Positions 55,813 to 64,000 of a stretch of 64,000 nucleotides of DNA are shown piece by piece. Within the stretch, counting starts at the first letter, position 1; every line of letters begins with the position of its first letter. The DNA is from Desulfuromonadales bacterium (lineage in GTDB: Bacteria; Desulfobacterota; Desulfuromonadia; Geobacterales; Pseudopelobacteraceae). Under the pieces are notes generated by a model. That model had not been told where the DNA came from and did not search any database. It worked only from the letters and a program-made list of their open reading frames with translations. Made by a program: the position numbers and the translations under genes. The stretch spans positions 1-64,000 of the forward strand of contig DUZS01000017.1 in assembly GCA_013349405.1 (NCBI GenBank), in the 5' to 3' direction.

Positions 55813-58800
55813 CCGGTCACCCGCGCTTTCTCCGCACGGTACTCCTCGATGGAAAGATTGCGCAGTTTGGAGGCGCGACCATCTTCATTCTGGACAAAAC
55901 CGACGCTGGAAACAAACGGCTCGATAATATGAATTTTCTGCAAGGGGGTGACGATCAGGAGTTGCAGATTCAACTGGGCAAAGAGGCGCAGACCGTACTG
56001 GGCGGATTCATCGGAACCTCGTCCGAAGGCTTCGTCAATCACCACGAAGCGGAAGGAGCGGGAACGAACCGCACCCCACTCAAGACCGAACTGATATGCC
56101 AGACTTGCCGCCAGAATGGTATAGGCCAGTTTCTCCTTCTGGCCGCCCGATTTACCACCGGAGTCGGAATAATGCTCATGCTCCTTGCCGTCTTCGCGCC
56201 ATCGTTCGCTCGCTGCAAAGACAAACCAGGTTCGTACATCGGTAACTTTGACGGTCCAACGCCGGTCCTGCTCGGATAACCCGTCCCGCCCACGAAAGCG
56301 TTCAATGATCTGCTTGACCTGCAGGAACTTGGCCTCCGAATACTGCTGGTCATCGGAACCGGTCAACGTCCCTTCCGTGCAGGCACGCAACTCGGACTGA
56401 AAGTCACGGATATCGGCATCCGGGGTAGATTGCGCCTCCAGCGCGATGTAACGTCCGGGGTTGTAGTCGATCTGAACCAACGATTCATTGATGTGTGCGA
56501 TCCTGTCCCTGATTGTTTCCCGCTCACGAGCGAGCTGCGACTGGAAGTTTGCGACCTCCCGGATGGTATTCTCGTTCAGCAGTTCCTTGAAACGAGCTTC
56601 AAAACGGGGCAGGTCGTCAGCCTTCAGAGTCTCCAGCATCGAGCGGTATTCACCGGCCGCACCGATAGCAACATCCACTTCCTGCGTGTCAAGCGGAAAC
56701 GCCGTGCAGTAGGCACGCATGGCATCGATGATCTTGTCGCGCAGGTTGTTGAGCTTTCTGGCTTCCGCGTCCATTTTTATCTGGAGCCATTCGCGCAGGT
56801 CACGTTCACGATTGTCGCACGATTCAACCGTCAACTGATGGACACCCAGGGCTTCATCACGCATGGCATCGAGTCGTGCATGCTGATAAAGGGAGGCGTT
56901 CTGGTCAGCCTTTTCAGTGGTGGTAAGCAACGCCAGCGTCTGCTCACGCAGACTTTCAGCCGCTTCACGCCTTGAGCTGATTGCCCCAAGTTCGCGTATC
57001 TTTTCAGCAAGCGTCGCTTCTGTCCGGCTTAATTCCTGTTGAAGTGAGGTAAGGCGGGCCGTCAGGTTCTGGAGGAGATCGGAGGCCGCTTCCAGAAGTC
57101 GTTTCTCCTCTTGCAGTCTCTCCACTTCCAATGCAGACGACTCCCAGTCGAGTTCGCAGAAGTCGGAATATTCACCAAGCTTTGACAGAGCCGAGAGCCG
57201 TTCTTTGATAGTGCCCTGTTCAGTCTGAAGATTACCAATCACGCTCCCCAGTTCACCCAGTCGAGTTTCCAGCTTCCGCAACGAAGTTTCAAGCGCCGCG
57301 ATCTTTTCCGCGTTGCTCCACCCCAAAACGTAGCGACTGCGGTCATCCAGACGGTGGCGGTCGTCTTTTTCATGCCGCTCACCCGAACCTTTGATCTGTC
57401 CTGCAACCGTTATCGCGCGAGTCTCCCGGCGGAACTGTTCCTGTGTCGAGCAGCAGACGACATCGAAACGGTGACCCATCTCACGTTCCAGCCAGTCGTA
57501 AAAGGGAGAGTCCGGTTTGATCGCCACTTTGCGCACCAATGATTCGCGCTGCAGTTCCGGCAGATCGGCGCGTGAACTGCGACGTACCCGGAAATAGACC
57601 AGCCGCCCCCGCAGGTGTGTCCGGTCTACCCAATCCGCCACTGCGCTGTAATGAGTATCCGGAACCAGGAGAGACAGGCCGAAGTTGCGCAACAGCCTCT
57701 CGGTAGCACCTTGCCAGTTGCGCTGATCATCGTGCAACTGCAGCAATTCTCCAACAAACGGCATATCCGCTTCTGCAAATTTCAGAGCGGTGCATAGTGT
57801 GGTGCGCAGACTCACCTGCTCGGCCGGAATGTTGCTGCGCCGCGCTTTCAGGCTGCTGATTTCAGCAACCAGTTCAGCGTGCTCTTGTCTCCCCTGCCGC
57901 AGGTTCATACCCTGCTCGGTGAGATCGTTCTGCAAAGCGGCCTCCCGTGCCTGCAGCGCTTCGCTCAAACCGACACAGCGTTGACGCTGGTCAAGAAAGC
58001 CGGGCTCGTTTTCGGACGGGTTTTCACCCACAAACCGTACCAATTCAGTGTAGCGTTCTCTCTTGCGCTGACGTGCCTGGCGCTCCTGATCCTTTGTACG
58101 GATCAAGGTAGCAAGACGCTCCAGGCGGTCGCCGCCATTTTCGGCGATGCTGCGCTTCAGTTCATCCTGCTCAATGCGCTGCTCGTCACGTCGTTCCCCC
58201 AGCCGCTTGACCTGCGTTTCGTGCCGTCCTCCTTCCTCCAGCAAAGCTGCAATGCGCTTATCCAGAAGCCCGAGTTTCAAAGAGGCAAAATACGGTTTGA
58301 GTGCCTCGCGACAGCCACGCAGCTGTTCTGTCTGGGCAACGAGGGTCGCGTGATGTTCGCAGTCGGCCACCAGCGGCACAAGTAACCCCACCTGTCGTTT
58401 TGCCTTCAGCACCGCTTCATGCGCCCGGTTCAGATCGTCAAAGTGACTGATCAGGGCAGTGATACGCGCCGCCACATCGAATGGCTCAAGCATATGGCCT
58501 CGTACAAAATCGGTCAGATTTCCGACTGATTTGAGCGATACCGTTTGATGGAACAGTTCAAGCGCCTGCTCATTTTCGATGCCGAAGCGACGACGGAACC
58601 AGGCACCGTAGGGAGGAAAGCTGTCAAACAACTCAGCTCCACCTCCACGCAGTTTTTTTCTCAGCCCGGTGATATCTGCACCGAAATTGGCAAAATCGGC
58701 AACAATTGACAGGTCACGCTCTGCAACAACAAACATTCGCGCCGGCTGAGCTGCGGCATCTTTCATCCAGAATATCTGAGCAAGCGTCACTGTCTGGAGG

Positions 58801-59201
58801 TAACCCGCATTATGGAAAACACCGAGAATTACCGAGTAGCTGGTGCCATCGCGCAGCGCCACCGGTTTGGCACTCCCGCTGGCTTCGTTACGCTCGGACT
58901 TGAAATGACCGAGTACGTATGAACGGAGCGTACGTTCCCTGCTGTCGGCACCTGCAGCCTTGTTATAGGCGATGCGCTGTACCGGAACCAGCAGGGTTGT
59001 GACCGCGTCCACCAGCGTTGATTTACCTGAGCCGATGTCGCCGGTGAGCAGGGCGTTCTGGCCGCCAAGGTTCATAGTCCAGACACGGCTGTCAAAAGTT
59101 CCCCAGTTAAGCACTTCAAGGCGCTGCAGGCGAAAACCGGAAAGTGCATCATCAGACACGAAATCAAGACTCAAACTCTCTGTATCATTCATCGGCAGCA
59201 T
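55809..59201 (-). CDS. jetC: Wadjet JetC, SMC-like ATPase
   Basis: This 1130-residue ATPase has Walker [10 protein letters not shown] near 54, two long coiled coils flanking a central hinge region (about 240-470 and 640-900), the signature [10 protein letters not shown] near 1012 and Walker [16 protein letters not shown] near 1055. It is the MukB-like motor that extrudes circular DNA loops. Its start is either 59201 or the ATG at 59192, the latter better spaced from GGGAG. It overlaps jetB by 17 bp. Confidence 0.94.
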   Translation of the reverse strand: MLPMNDTESLSLDFVSDDALSGFRLQRLEVLNWGTFDSRVWTMNLGGQNALLTGDIGSGKSTLVDAVTTLLVPVQRIAYNKAAGADSRERTLRSYVLGHFKSERNEASGSAKPVALRDGTSYSVILGVFHNAGYLQTVTLAQIFWMKDAAAQPARMFVVAERDLSIVADFANFGADITGLRKKLRGGGAELFDSFPPYGAWFRRRFGIENEQALELFHQTVSLKSVGNLTDFVRGHMLEPFDVAARITALISHFDDLNRAHEAVLKAKRQVGLLVPLVADCEHHATLVAQTEQLRGCREALKPYFASLKLGLLDKRIAALLEEGGRHETQVKRLGERRDEQRIEQDELKRSIAENGGDRLERLATLIRTKDQERQARQRKRERYTELVRFVGENPSENEPGFLDQRQRCVGLSEALQAREAALQNDLTEQGMNLRQGRQEHAELVAEISSLKARRSNIPAEQVSLRTTLCTALKFAEADMPFVGELLQLHDDQRNWQGATERLLRNFGLSLLVPDTHYSAVADWVDRTHLRGRLVYFRVRRSSRADLPELQRESLVRKVAIKPDSPFYDWLEREMGHRFDVVCCSTQEQFRRETRAITVAGQIKGSGERHEKDDRHRLDDRSRYVLGWSNAEKIAALETSLRKLETRLGELGSVIGNLQTEQGTIKERLSALSKLGEYSDFCELDWESSALEVERLQEEKRLLEAASDLLQNLTARLTSLQQELSRTEATLAEKIRELGAISSRREAAESLREQTLALLTTTEKADQNASLYQHARLDAMRDEALGVHQLTVESCDNRERDLREWLQIKMDAEARKLNNLRDKIIDAMRAYCTAFPLDTQEVDVAIGAAGEYRSMLETLKADDLPRFEARFKELLNENTIREVANFQSQLARERETIRDRIAHINESLVQIDYNPGRYIALEAQSTPDADIRDFQSELRACTEGTLTGSDDQQYSEAKFLQVKQIIERFRGRDGLSEQDRRWTVKVTDVRTWFVFAASERWREDGKEHEHYSDSGGKSGGQKEKLAYTILAASLAYQFGLEWGAVRSRSFRFVVIDEAFGRGSDESAQYGLRLFAQLNLQLLIVTPLQKIHIIEPFVSSVGFVQNEDGRASKLRNLSIEEYRAEKARVTG

Positions 59202-59832
59202 CTCCCGAGGTCATACCAAGCTGTCCCTGATAGGCCGCCAGGCGCGTGTCAAAATCCGCGAGCCACTGCGCATCCACAAAAGCTTTGAGGATGCGGCGCA
59301 CTTCAAATGCAGATGTCTGTCGCCCCTGATGCGCCACCACCGCTTTCATTCGCCGAAGAAAACCCAGCTCTACTATTTTGTTTAGATGGGTCTCGGTCTG
59401 GTCGATAAATTTAACTTCATTACTGCTTTCCGGCAGAAAGACCCGTACCAGTTCAACGATCTCGTCTCTGGTGAGAACAAGGCGCGTATCACCGCCGCTG
59501 GCATCAAACTCCGCCAGTTTCTTGCGTAGCAGCGCAAGCAGCAGGCTGACAGGAAAGGAGAGTGGTCGCCGGACGACCAGGCGTGGCAGTTTTGGCGCGG
59601 CCTCATCTGCCACTTCGGCTCTCGAACGCAAGAAGGCATACCCCTCCGCTTCATCCAGTACCAGATCCAGTCCCAACACACCAACATAGTCGCGCACCCG
59701 GGCCTGCAGATTCAGCAGGCCGCTCCACTGGGCAGCGTCATTTTCCTGGTACACAACTCCTTTGAGCAGCGGGATAACCAGGAGGGAAAGATTATGTTGT
59801 GGTGTGGCACTTCCGCTGTTTTCTTCCGCCAT
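59185..59832 (-). CDS. jetB: Wadjet JetB (DUF4194, MukE-like)
   Basis: This 215-residue DUF4194 protein bridges the kleisin JetA and the motor JetC. Seen: [58 protein letters not shown] and a winged-helix end ([20 protein letters not shown]). GAGG precedes the ATG. It starts 2 bp after jetA. Confidence 0.93.
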   Translation of the reverse strand: MAEENSGSATPQHNLSLLVIPLLKGVVYQENDAAQWSGLLNLQARVRDYVGVLGLDLVLDEAEGYAFLRSRAEVADEAAPKLPRLVVRRPLSFPVSLLLALLRKKLAEFDASGGDTRLVLTRDEIVELVRVFLPESSNEVKFIDQTETHLNKIVELGFLRRMKAVVAHQGRQTSAFEVRRILKAFVDAQWLADFDTRLAAYQGQLGMTSGDAADE

Positions 59833-59834
59833 TT

Positions 59835-61289
59835 CTACCTCACAAAAATAACGCGCGGCAGGCGCGCCTGTTTATCCTGATCACGGCCGTCAGCCCCGCT
59901 GCCCCGCCACAGTATGATATCGGTCGTATCTTCATCCACCACACTCGTAAAAGTATCGCTCGCCAGCTGCAGATACGCCACCAGTTCCGCCAGGCCATGC
60001 TGCAGCGGTTGCAGGTCGCACAATTCACGCAGGGTGATCTGGGTACGATCCTGCAGCGCGTGACGAATGTGCCGTGCCAGTTGGGCCTGATCGATTACCA
60101 CCTGCGCGTAAAGAGCGGTTGCATCCAGCTCATTATCACCGGACTCCAGCACAATATCGGCGAGCAACGGCTTGTTTGCCGGAGTGTAGAGCGGCCTTTC
60201 CAGCGGCAATTCGATGTCGGCAGCGGAATCGGCGATGGTCATTATGTCCCCTGATGGTGGTGACTTCCGTAGAGACAGCACCTTGGACTCGATACCATGC
60301 AGGATATCCATGATACGGCGGTTTTCCAGCCAGGCCTGATCGTCAAGAAAACGCCGTAACTGCTGCGAAAGCTGCGCCACTGTTCGCTGTGTATGCTCGC
60401 CAGCCTCCAGCCAATCGTAATGAACACGCCGTGTGCGGACGTCCGGTTTCATTTCGACAACGGCGGGCAGAGCCAGGACGCGCTGCAACAGAGTCGTCAG
60501 CTCTTCCTGGCGACTGCTTGACATCAGAAAATCCCAGAAGGCCCGAAAGCTACGCCCCTGATCGGAATCGGCAATGGCATCACGCTCCCCCATGATCTCT
60601 TCAAGCAGCGCACCCTTGGCCCCTTCCCACAGGGCTATCCGTTCACGCACATGTCGATCCAACCCGCGAAAATTATGTTCCACCTCACGGAAATCGGTCA
60701 GCAGTTCGCGTGCCATGGAGATGAATTGCTGGAAACGGTCTCGCAAGGCGGTGTCATCCAGAAGCGGTACATCTCCGCCAAGAATACGACCAATTTCGGC
60801 GTCAATATCATCACGCCGCTTCTGCAGCTCGGCAATGCGCGTCTGCGGGTCGGTCTCGCTCCCCTCGCTCATCTGTTTAAGCAGTTCGAACAGGGTCAGT
60901 AAACGTGACTCGGTACCGACGAAGCTGCGCTCGACCAGCGTCCCAAGCCAGGCAATTGCCTTCTCGCTAGACGGAGTCAGGTCAAAATGCGGTTCGTCCG
61001 AATCGTGACGGTAGAACTTGCGTAACCAACCACGCTCGGTGGCCGCCCAGTCGTTGAGATAGTCAAGGGCTGTTCTCGGAAAAGCCGTTGCTCCCAGTCG
61101 CTCGCGCAAGGCAAACAACTCGTCTTCCAGTGCCTCAGCCAGATCTGCCTGTGAAATGGTACGCAGATTGGGCTCGATAAACACGCGTTGCAGAAAACCG
61201 GCAATCAGCGCGACATGATCGGAACACAACAGACGCCAGGCCGGGTGGTTCTGACGCAGTATGTCGAGGGTTGAATAGTCGAGACTCAC
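59835..61289 (-). CDS. jetA: Wadjet JetA (DUF3375, MukF-like kleisin)
   Basis: This 484-residue DUF3375 protein begins at GTG 61289 behind GGAGTAAAGA. Seen: LDILRQNHPAWRLL at the N-terminus, TALDYLNDWAATERGWLRKFY, SEKAIAWLGTLVERSFVGTESRL and LLTDFREVEHNFRGLDRHVRE. It links two JetC subunits as the kleisin. It is the first gene of the four-gene operon. All genes are full-length for type I Wadjet. Confidence 0.93.
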   Translation of the reverse strand: MSLDYSTLDILRQNHPAWRLLCSDHVALIAGFLQRVFIEPNLRTISQADLAEALEDELFALRERLGATAFPRTALDYLNDWAATERGWLRKFYRHDSDEPHFDLTPSSEKAIAWLGTLVERSFVGTESRLLTLFELLKQMSEGSETDPQTRIAELQKRRDDIDAEIGRILGGDVPLLDDTALRDRFQQFISMARELLTDFREVEHNFRGLDRHVRERIALWEGAKGALLEEIMGERDAIADSDQGRSFRAFWDFLMSSSRQEELTTLLQRVLALPAVVEMKPDVRTRRVHYDWLEAGEHTQRTVAQLSQQLRRFLDDQAWLENRRIMDILHGIESKVLSLRKSPPSGDIMTIADSAADIELPLERPLYTPANKPLLADIVLESGDNELDATALYAQVVIDQAQLARHIRHALQDRTQITLRELCDLQPLQHGLAELVAYLQLASDTFTSVVDEDTTDIILWRGSGADGRDQDKQARLPRVIFVR

Positions 61290-61330
61290 TCTTTACTCCA
61301 TACTCATATAACAACAACGATTAAGAAATT

Positions 61331-61386
61331 AATTCCCCTCCTGTGGAGGGGTGCCCCGCAGGGGCGGGGTGGTTGCCATTTTCATG
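61331..61386 (-). repeat. Dispersed repeat copy, matches 41976-42030
   Basis: Inverse complement of the copy at 41976-42030 with one mismatch over about 53 bp. Here only one arm is present, not the full inverted repeat. It lies 42 bp upstream of jetA. Confidence 0.85.
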
Positions 61387-61677
61387 TAAAACAGTGCCAC
61401 GTCAACGTCCTGTATTTTGCCAAGGATCGTTCTGATGTGGCTCCAAGGAATTCTCAGGTTTTTATCCTCGGACCAATCCACCCACGCCCCACATCACCCC
61501 GGAAGGTTCCTGCTCATGCTCACTCGTCAAGACCTGGTTTTTGCAGGCTGCCGTTGAACCGTCTCACCGTGAAACGCAACATTACAATGTTGGCAATACC
61601 GGAAACATTGCGTTGTTAGAGCAAGCGTGAACTGCCTACTATTCTTCACCACCCTCTTCATCCATCTCGTCATCACC

Positions 61678-61756
61678 CTCCTGATTCAGCACACCATCGT
61701 CAGGATTCGGTTTTTCTCCGGTGGTGTAGAGGAAAGCGAGGATGTCTTCGAGTACC
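61678..61756. repeat. 79-bp block duplicated at 63316-63394
   Basis: Aligned without gaps with 63316-63394, the two 79-bp blocks match at roughly 85% of positions (CTCCTGATTCAG start, TTTCTCCGGTGG core). They flank the AlbA_2 gene as direct repeats and both encode C-terminal protein debris on the minus strand. Confidence 0.75.
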
Positions 61757-61794
61757 AAATTTGACTACGTCCCACAAAGGCACCCATTTGCACC

Positions 61795-63222
61795 CTACTT
61801 TTTCCGATACCAACCTGTTTTGGCTGAACCGATAAACTCAATCAGCCCCCGTTCCTTCAAATTTGAAATATCTCGCTTGGCAGTCACCGGTGAAACGCTC
61901 CAGTGCTGTACCAAGTCGGCAGCTTTTGCTTTTACACCGCAAGAGATCTGCTCCAAATACCATTTCTGACGTTTATTTAGAGGATCATTTACAGGATCAT
62001 TTACAGGATCATTTACAGGATCATTTACAGGATCATTTGCTGTATTTACGGCATCATCAGCATTCATCTGTTCCACATCCGGATGCGGACGGAAAACTAC
62101 CCGCACAGCAGATCCAAGTTCCTGCCATTCCGGCTCCGGATAACCACCGGTACGGCAGGCGTCATTTATGCGCTGATAACCGCTGCCCCACTCTTCCATT
62201 AAATGTAACATCCGCATGATTCTGGCAATCATTCGGTTCCGTATTTTACTGACGCCCGCTTTTAGTTCGGTGATAGTCAAACCAAAAGGGAGCGGACCAG
62301 GGTTCTGGATTTCAAGGCGATCATCGTAAACCGCCACCATGATACGCATTCCTGATTGAAAATAAGCTGAGTGGGCAATTGCATTCACCAGAGTTTCTCG
62401 TACCGCAACTTCAGGATACTCGGATATTTCCCGACGATACATCCCTTCAATCCGTGCCGCTGTGCGTGTGTTACGCCGGATGAAACGGGGGACTTCCGCG
62501 ACTGCATCAAGTACCGTCCCTTCAATATCCAGAGTGTCGAGAAATTCCGTTTTATCGGTACCGCGGAAACGGGCGCAGCTTACACGCGCATCGGGGCAGG
62601 TGCTTGATCTCGCAGTATCGGAACCAAAAAGAATGACACCACCCAATGACGGAACCAGCCTTCCTGCAAAAGGAACCAGTATGGAAAGTGATGTCAGCTT
62701 TGCATCGTCAAGTAACATTTCTACTGAAGCAAACAACTTTTGAGCTTTTGTTATTTCCAGATCATCTGGCGAAAGGTCAGGACATGGCGTGAGGTCAAAA
62801 GAAAGACCGGAGTGTGTTCGCTGGAGTTCTGCCAGCAATTCCGGACCGGCAGGGCGACTAGTGGAACCGAGTCGTACATACACTCCACGTTCTGCACCTT
62901 CCGACTTCAGATAGAATGGCCCTCTCCAGAAGGGGACACGTACAAGTAGCAATGCCTTGCCATTACAGCTAGTGATTTCAATTTCAGGCTGCATTGCCGG
63001 TCGGATATTGTCTGCGACGGCATTAGCCAGACGCTCTTCGGCACCCTCCACATCATCAACACCGACAATATCACCCTTGTCCTCTTTGCCGATGACAAGG
63101 AGTCCACCAGCAGTATTGGCAAAAGCGACGAGGGTTTTCAGAATCGGTTTCAAAGAGGAGAGATCGCGTTTGAACTCAAGAGTTTTACTTTCAGGCTGAG
63201 TGAGCGTTTCTGTGATCTTCAT
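61795..63222 (-). CDS. AlbA_2/Schlafen-type ATP-binding regulator
   Basis: This 475-residue protein has an AlbA_2 (Schlafen) domain at the N-terminus (ESKTLEFKRDLSSL, FANTAGGLLVIGKEDKG), a GHKL-like HATPase_c_4 domain (about 265-375; VRETLVNAIAHSAYF, EEWGSGYQRI), a repeat linker of NDPV units and a C-terminal winged helix (RQKWYLEQISCGVKAKAADL). Related proteins are transcription regulators or accessory genes of mobile and defence islands. It is not a RecG helicase: no helicase motifs are present. Whether it regulates the Wadjet operon is unknown. Confidence 0.88.
   Translation of the reverse strand: MKITETLTQPESKTLEFKRDLSSLKPILKTLVAFANTAGGLLVIGKEDKGDIVGVDDVEGAEERLANAVADNIRPAMQPEIEITSCNGKALLLVRVPFWRGPFYLKSEGAERGVYVRLGSTSRPAGPELLAELQRTHSGLSFDLTPCPDLSPDDLEITKAQKLFASVEMLLDDAKLTSLSILVPFAGRLVPSLGGVILFGSDTARSSTCPDARVSCARFRGTDKTEFLDTLDIEGTVLDAVAEVPRFIRRNTRTAARIEGMYRREISEYPEVAVRETLVNAIAHSAYFQSGMRIMVAVYDDRLEIQNPGPLPFGLTITELKAGVSKIRNRMIARIMRMLHLMEEWGSGYQRINDACRTGGYPEPEWQELGSAVRVVFRPHPDVEQMNADDAVNTANDPVNDPVNDPVNDPVNDPLNKRQKWYLEQISCGVKAKAADLVQHWSVSPVTAKRDISNLKERGLIEFIGSAKTGWYRKK
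61981..62040 (-). repeat. In-frame 12-bp tandem repeat
   Basis: Five copies of AGGATCATTTAC lie end to end, the last with one change. They encode the NDPV units of the linker. Copy gain or loss would change linker length by four residues without breaking the frame. Confidence 0.9.
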
Positions 63223-63315
63223 AGCGACCTTTTCAATGAAGCAACAATCTGTTCTTTATCGTTCCTGTTCAGTGTTTCGTTTTTATCCTCGTTCCCGCCA
63301 GATCCACCCCGCCCA

Positions 63316-63394
63316 CTCCTGATTCAGAACATCATCTTCAGGATTCTGATTTTCTCCGGTGGCGTTGAGGAAAGCAAGGATATCTTCGAGAACA
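63316..63394. repeat. 79-bp block, second copy
   Basis: Second copy of the block at 61678-61756. On the minus strand it encodes VLEDILAFLNATGENQNPED, the end of a protein whose start is lost. It lies between the AlbA_2 gene and the antitoxin remnant. Confidence 0.75.
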
Positions 63395-63396
63395 GC

Positions 63397-63629
63397 TCAC
63401 AACTGCCCACGCATTTCGGCTATTGCTTCAAAAGCATCCCTCGCTGAAACAGTTCCATTTTTGTAGGCATTGTATCGCCGTTGCGCTTCATCCAGCCACA
63501 ATTGTTTATTTTCCTGCTCATCTGTTTCGTCGAGACTAGCCAAGAGATGTTGCGCCAGCAGAGCCCGTTCAGAAACCGGCAAAGTTAAGGCTTCTGCTTC
63601 AAATGTTGTCGATTCGCTAACATAATTAC
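63397..63629 (-). pseudogene. Addiction-module component (TIGR02574), probably frameshifted
   Basis: The body reads as the common small antitoxin family: FEAEALTLPVSERALLAQHL, LASLDETDEQENKQLWLDEA, QRRYNAYKNGTVSARDAFEA. A perfect GGAGG and ATG lie at 63629-63627, but that ATG is one frame off and stops after 12 codons. Removing or adding one base near 63600-63625 would join it to the body. A longer in-frame start exists further upstream but gives an atypical N-terminus. No toxin gene follows. Confidence 0.65.
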
Positions 63630-63830
63630 ACCTCCATATTGGTGTTTTGTTAACTTTCCCAATTGAATCGTCTGGGTGAATCCTGCTCATGCTCACCCAT
63701 AAAGACCCCCTACAGCTTTTGTCGTTGAGCGGTTTTGTCAAGTAAAGCAACATTGCTATGCGGGGATGGTGCTAATTGGTATTGATGTCCGCGGAATCCT
63801 CCCCCTGACGAGACGTTGCGTAAACGTTGG

Positions 63831-64000
63831 CTAACTATTTAAGGTGCGCTCAAGTTCAGTCAGCAGTTTTTTTACTGCAATTTTGGGATGTACAACTTGG
63901 GCTGCTTTTAATAACTTATACGCAGATTCATGCCTACCTTGGCGATTTGCAATAATAGCTTTTATTTTTGCGATTTCAGCTAGTTGATTGCTGGAAATAG
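63831..64000 (-). CDS. Partial gene, helical repeat-like C-terminus
   Basis: The last 56 residues of a gene whose start is beyond the window. Visible parts: LAEIAKIKAIIANRQGRHES, AYKLLKAAQVVHPKIAVKKL and LLTELERTLNS before the stop at 63831. The pattern suggests a TPR-like or other helical end. Family not recognised. Confidence 0.5.
   Translation of the reverse strand, partial: ISSNQLAEIAKIKAIIANRQGRHESAYKLLKAAQVVHPKIAVKKLLTELERTLNS

Larger units (their letters stand above)
61290..61794. other. Gene-free stretch with repeat arm and debris
   Basis: About 500 bp lie upstream of jetA. They hold the dispersed repeat arm (61331-61386) and two blocks (61508-61589, 61678-61756) that recur near 63316-63394 and 63681-63762. 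On the minus strand the second block encodes the end of a lost protein (VLEDILAFLYTTGEKPNPDDG). The jetA promoter should be within 61290-61330 or just beyond. Confidence 0.6.

Noticed and set aside
61795-63222. RecG helicase call for the AlbA_2 protein
   Set aside because: No helicase motifs; only the AlbA_2, HATPase_c_4 and winged-helix parts are visible.
1-64000. CRISPR arrays
   Set aside because: The tandem repeats found (37 bp at 7452, 12 bp at 61981) lack spacers; no cas genes are present.

Overview
The window looks like chromosome of a Geobacter-like (Desulfuromonadales/Geobacterales) bacterium. Three things point that way: a PpcA-type periplasmic triheme cytochrome, an unusually dense set of hybrid two-component proteins, and a lysC-tsaE-CBS-nnr-acpS-pdxJ-glmM-cdaA-folP-ftsH housekeeping block next to an fdhD-mobA fusion. 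The assignment rests on gene content and order only. No rRNA or tRNA gene was found.

Layout. 1-3495 (minus strand): the 3' part of a Tad/Flp pilus operon (tadA ATPase, tadB, tadC) followed by a DUF192 gene cut by the window start. 3899-12659 (minus): a signalling cluster with a STAS protein, a PpcA-like cytochrome, a REC-kinase, a PhnD-like lipoprotein that overlaps a HAMP kinase, an Rcp1-type receiver and two more kinases. 13094-23103 (minus): a second cluster with an HPt-like protein lacking the phospho-histidine, a CHASE hybrid kinase, a CheB-CheR-PAS fusion, two paralogous kinases and a LuxR-type regulator. 23399-25000: gene debris and a lone CheY-like receiver. 25063-26415: a PDZ/beta-barrel outer-membrane protein. 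26746-33435 (minus): a compact five-gene operon of a Cache-PAS-DUF294 nucleotidyltransferase-like protein, a Cache kinase, a sigma-54 regulator, an archaemetzincin protease and a LuxR-type regulator. 33542-38423: DUF3047 and glycosyltransferase genes, a CPA2 antiporter, two small proteins and the tRNA adenosine deaminase.

38426-42945 is an accessory island bounded by a 21-bp near-perfect direct repeat. It holds a toxin-antitoxin pair, a DUF1737 gene, a frameshifted Abi gene, a frameshifted DUF4160 gene with a DUF2442 partner, and two hairpins resembling integron attC sites. 42931-54547 (minus) is the housekeeping block. Immediately upstream of ftsH, 54637-61289 (minus) is a complete type I Wadjet anti-plasmid operon (jetA-B-C-D). 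It is followed by a Schlafen/AlbA_2 ATP-binding regulator, a decayed antitoxin gene, duplicated debris and a truncated gene at the right edge.

The signalling genes probably form three modules in which sensors are co-transcribed with their regulators. The right-hand third is a core metabolic operon with a defence island inserted at its upstream end. Several dispersed inverted-repeat elements lie in the gaps between signalling genes and at island edges.
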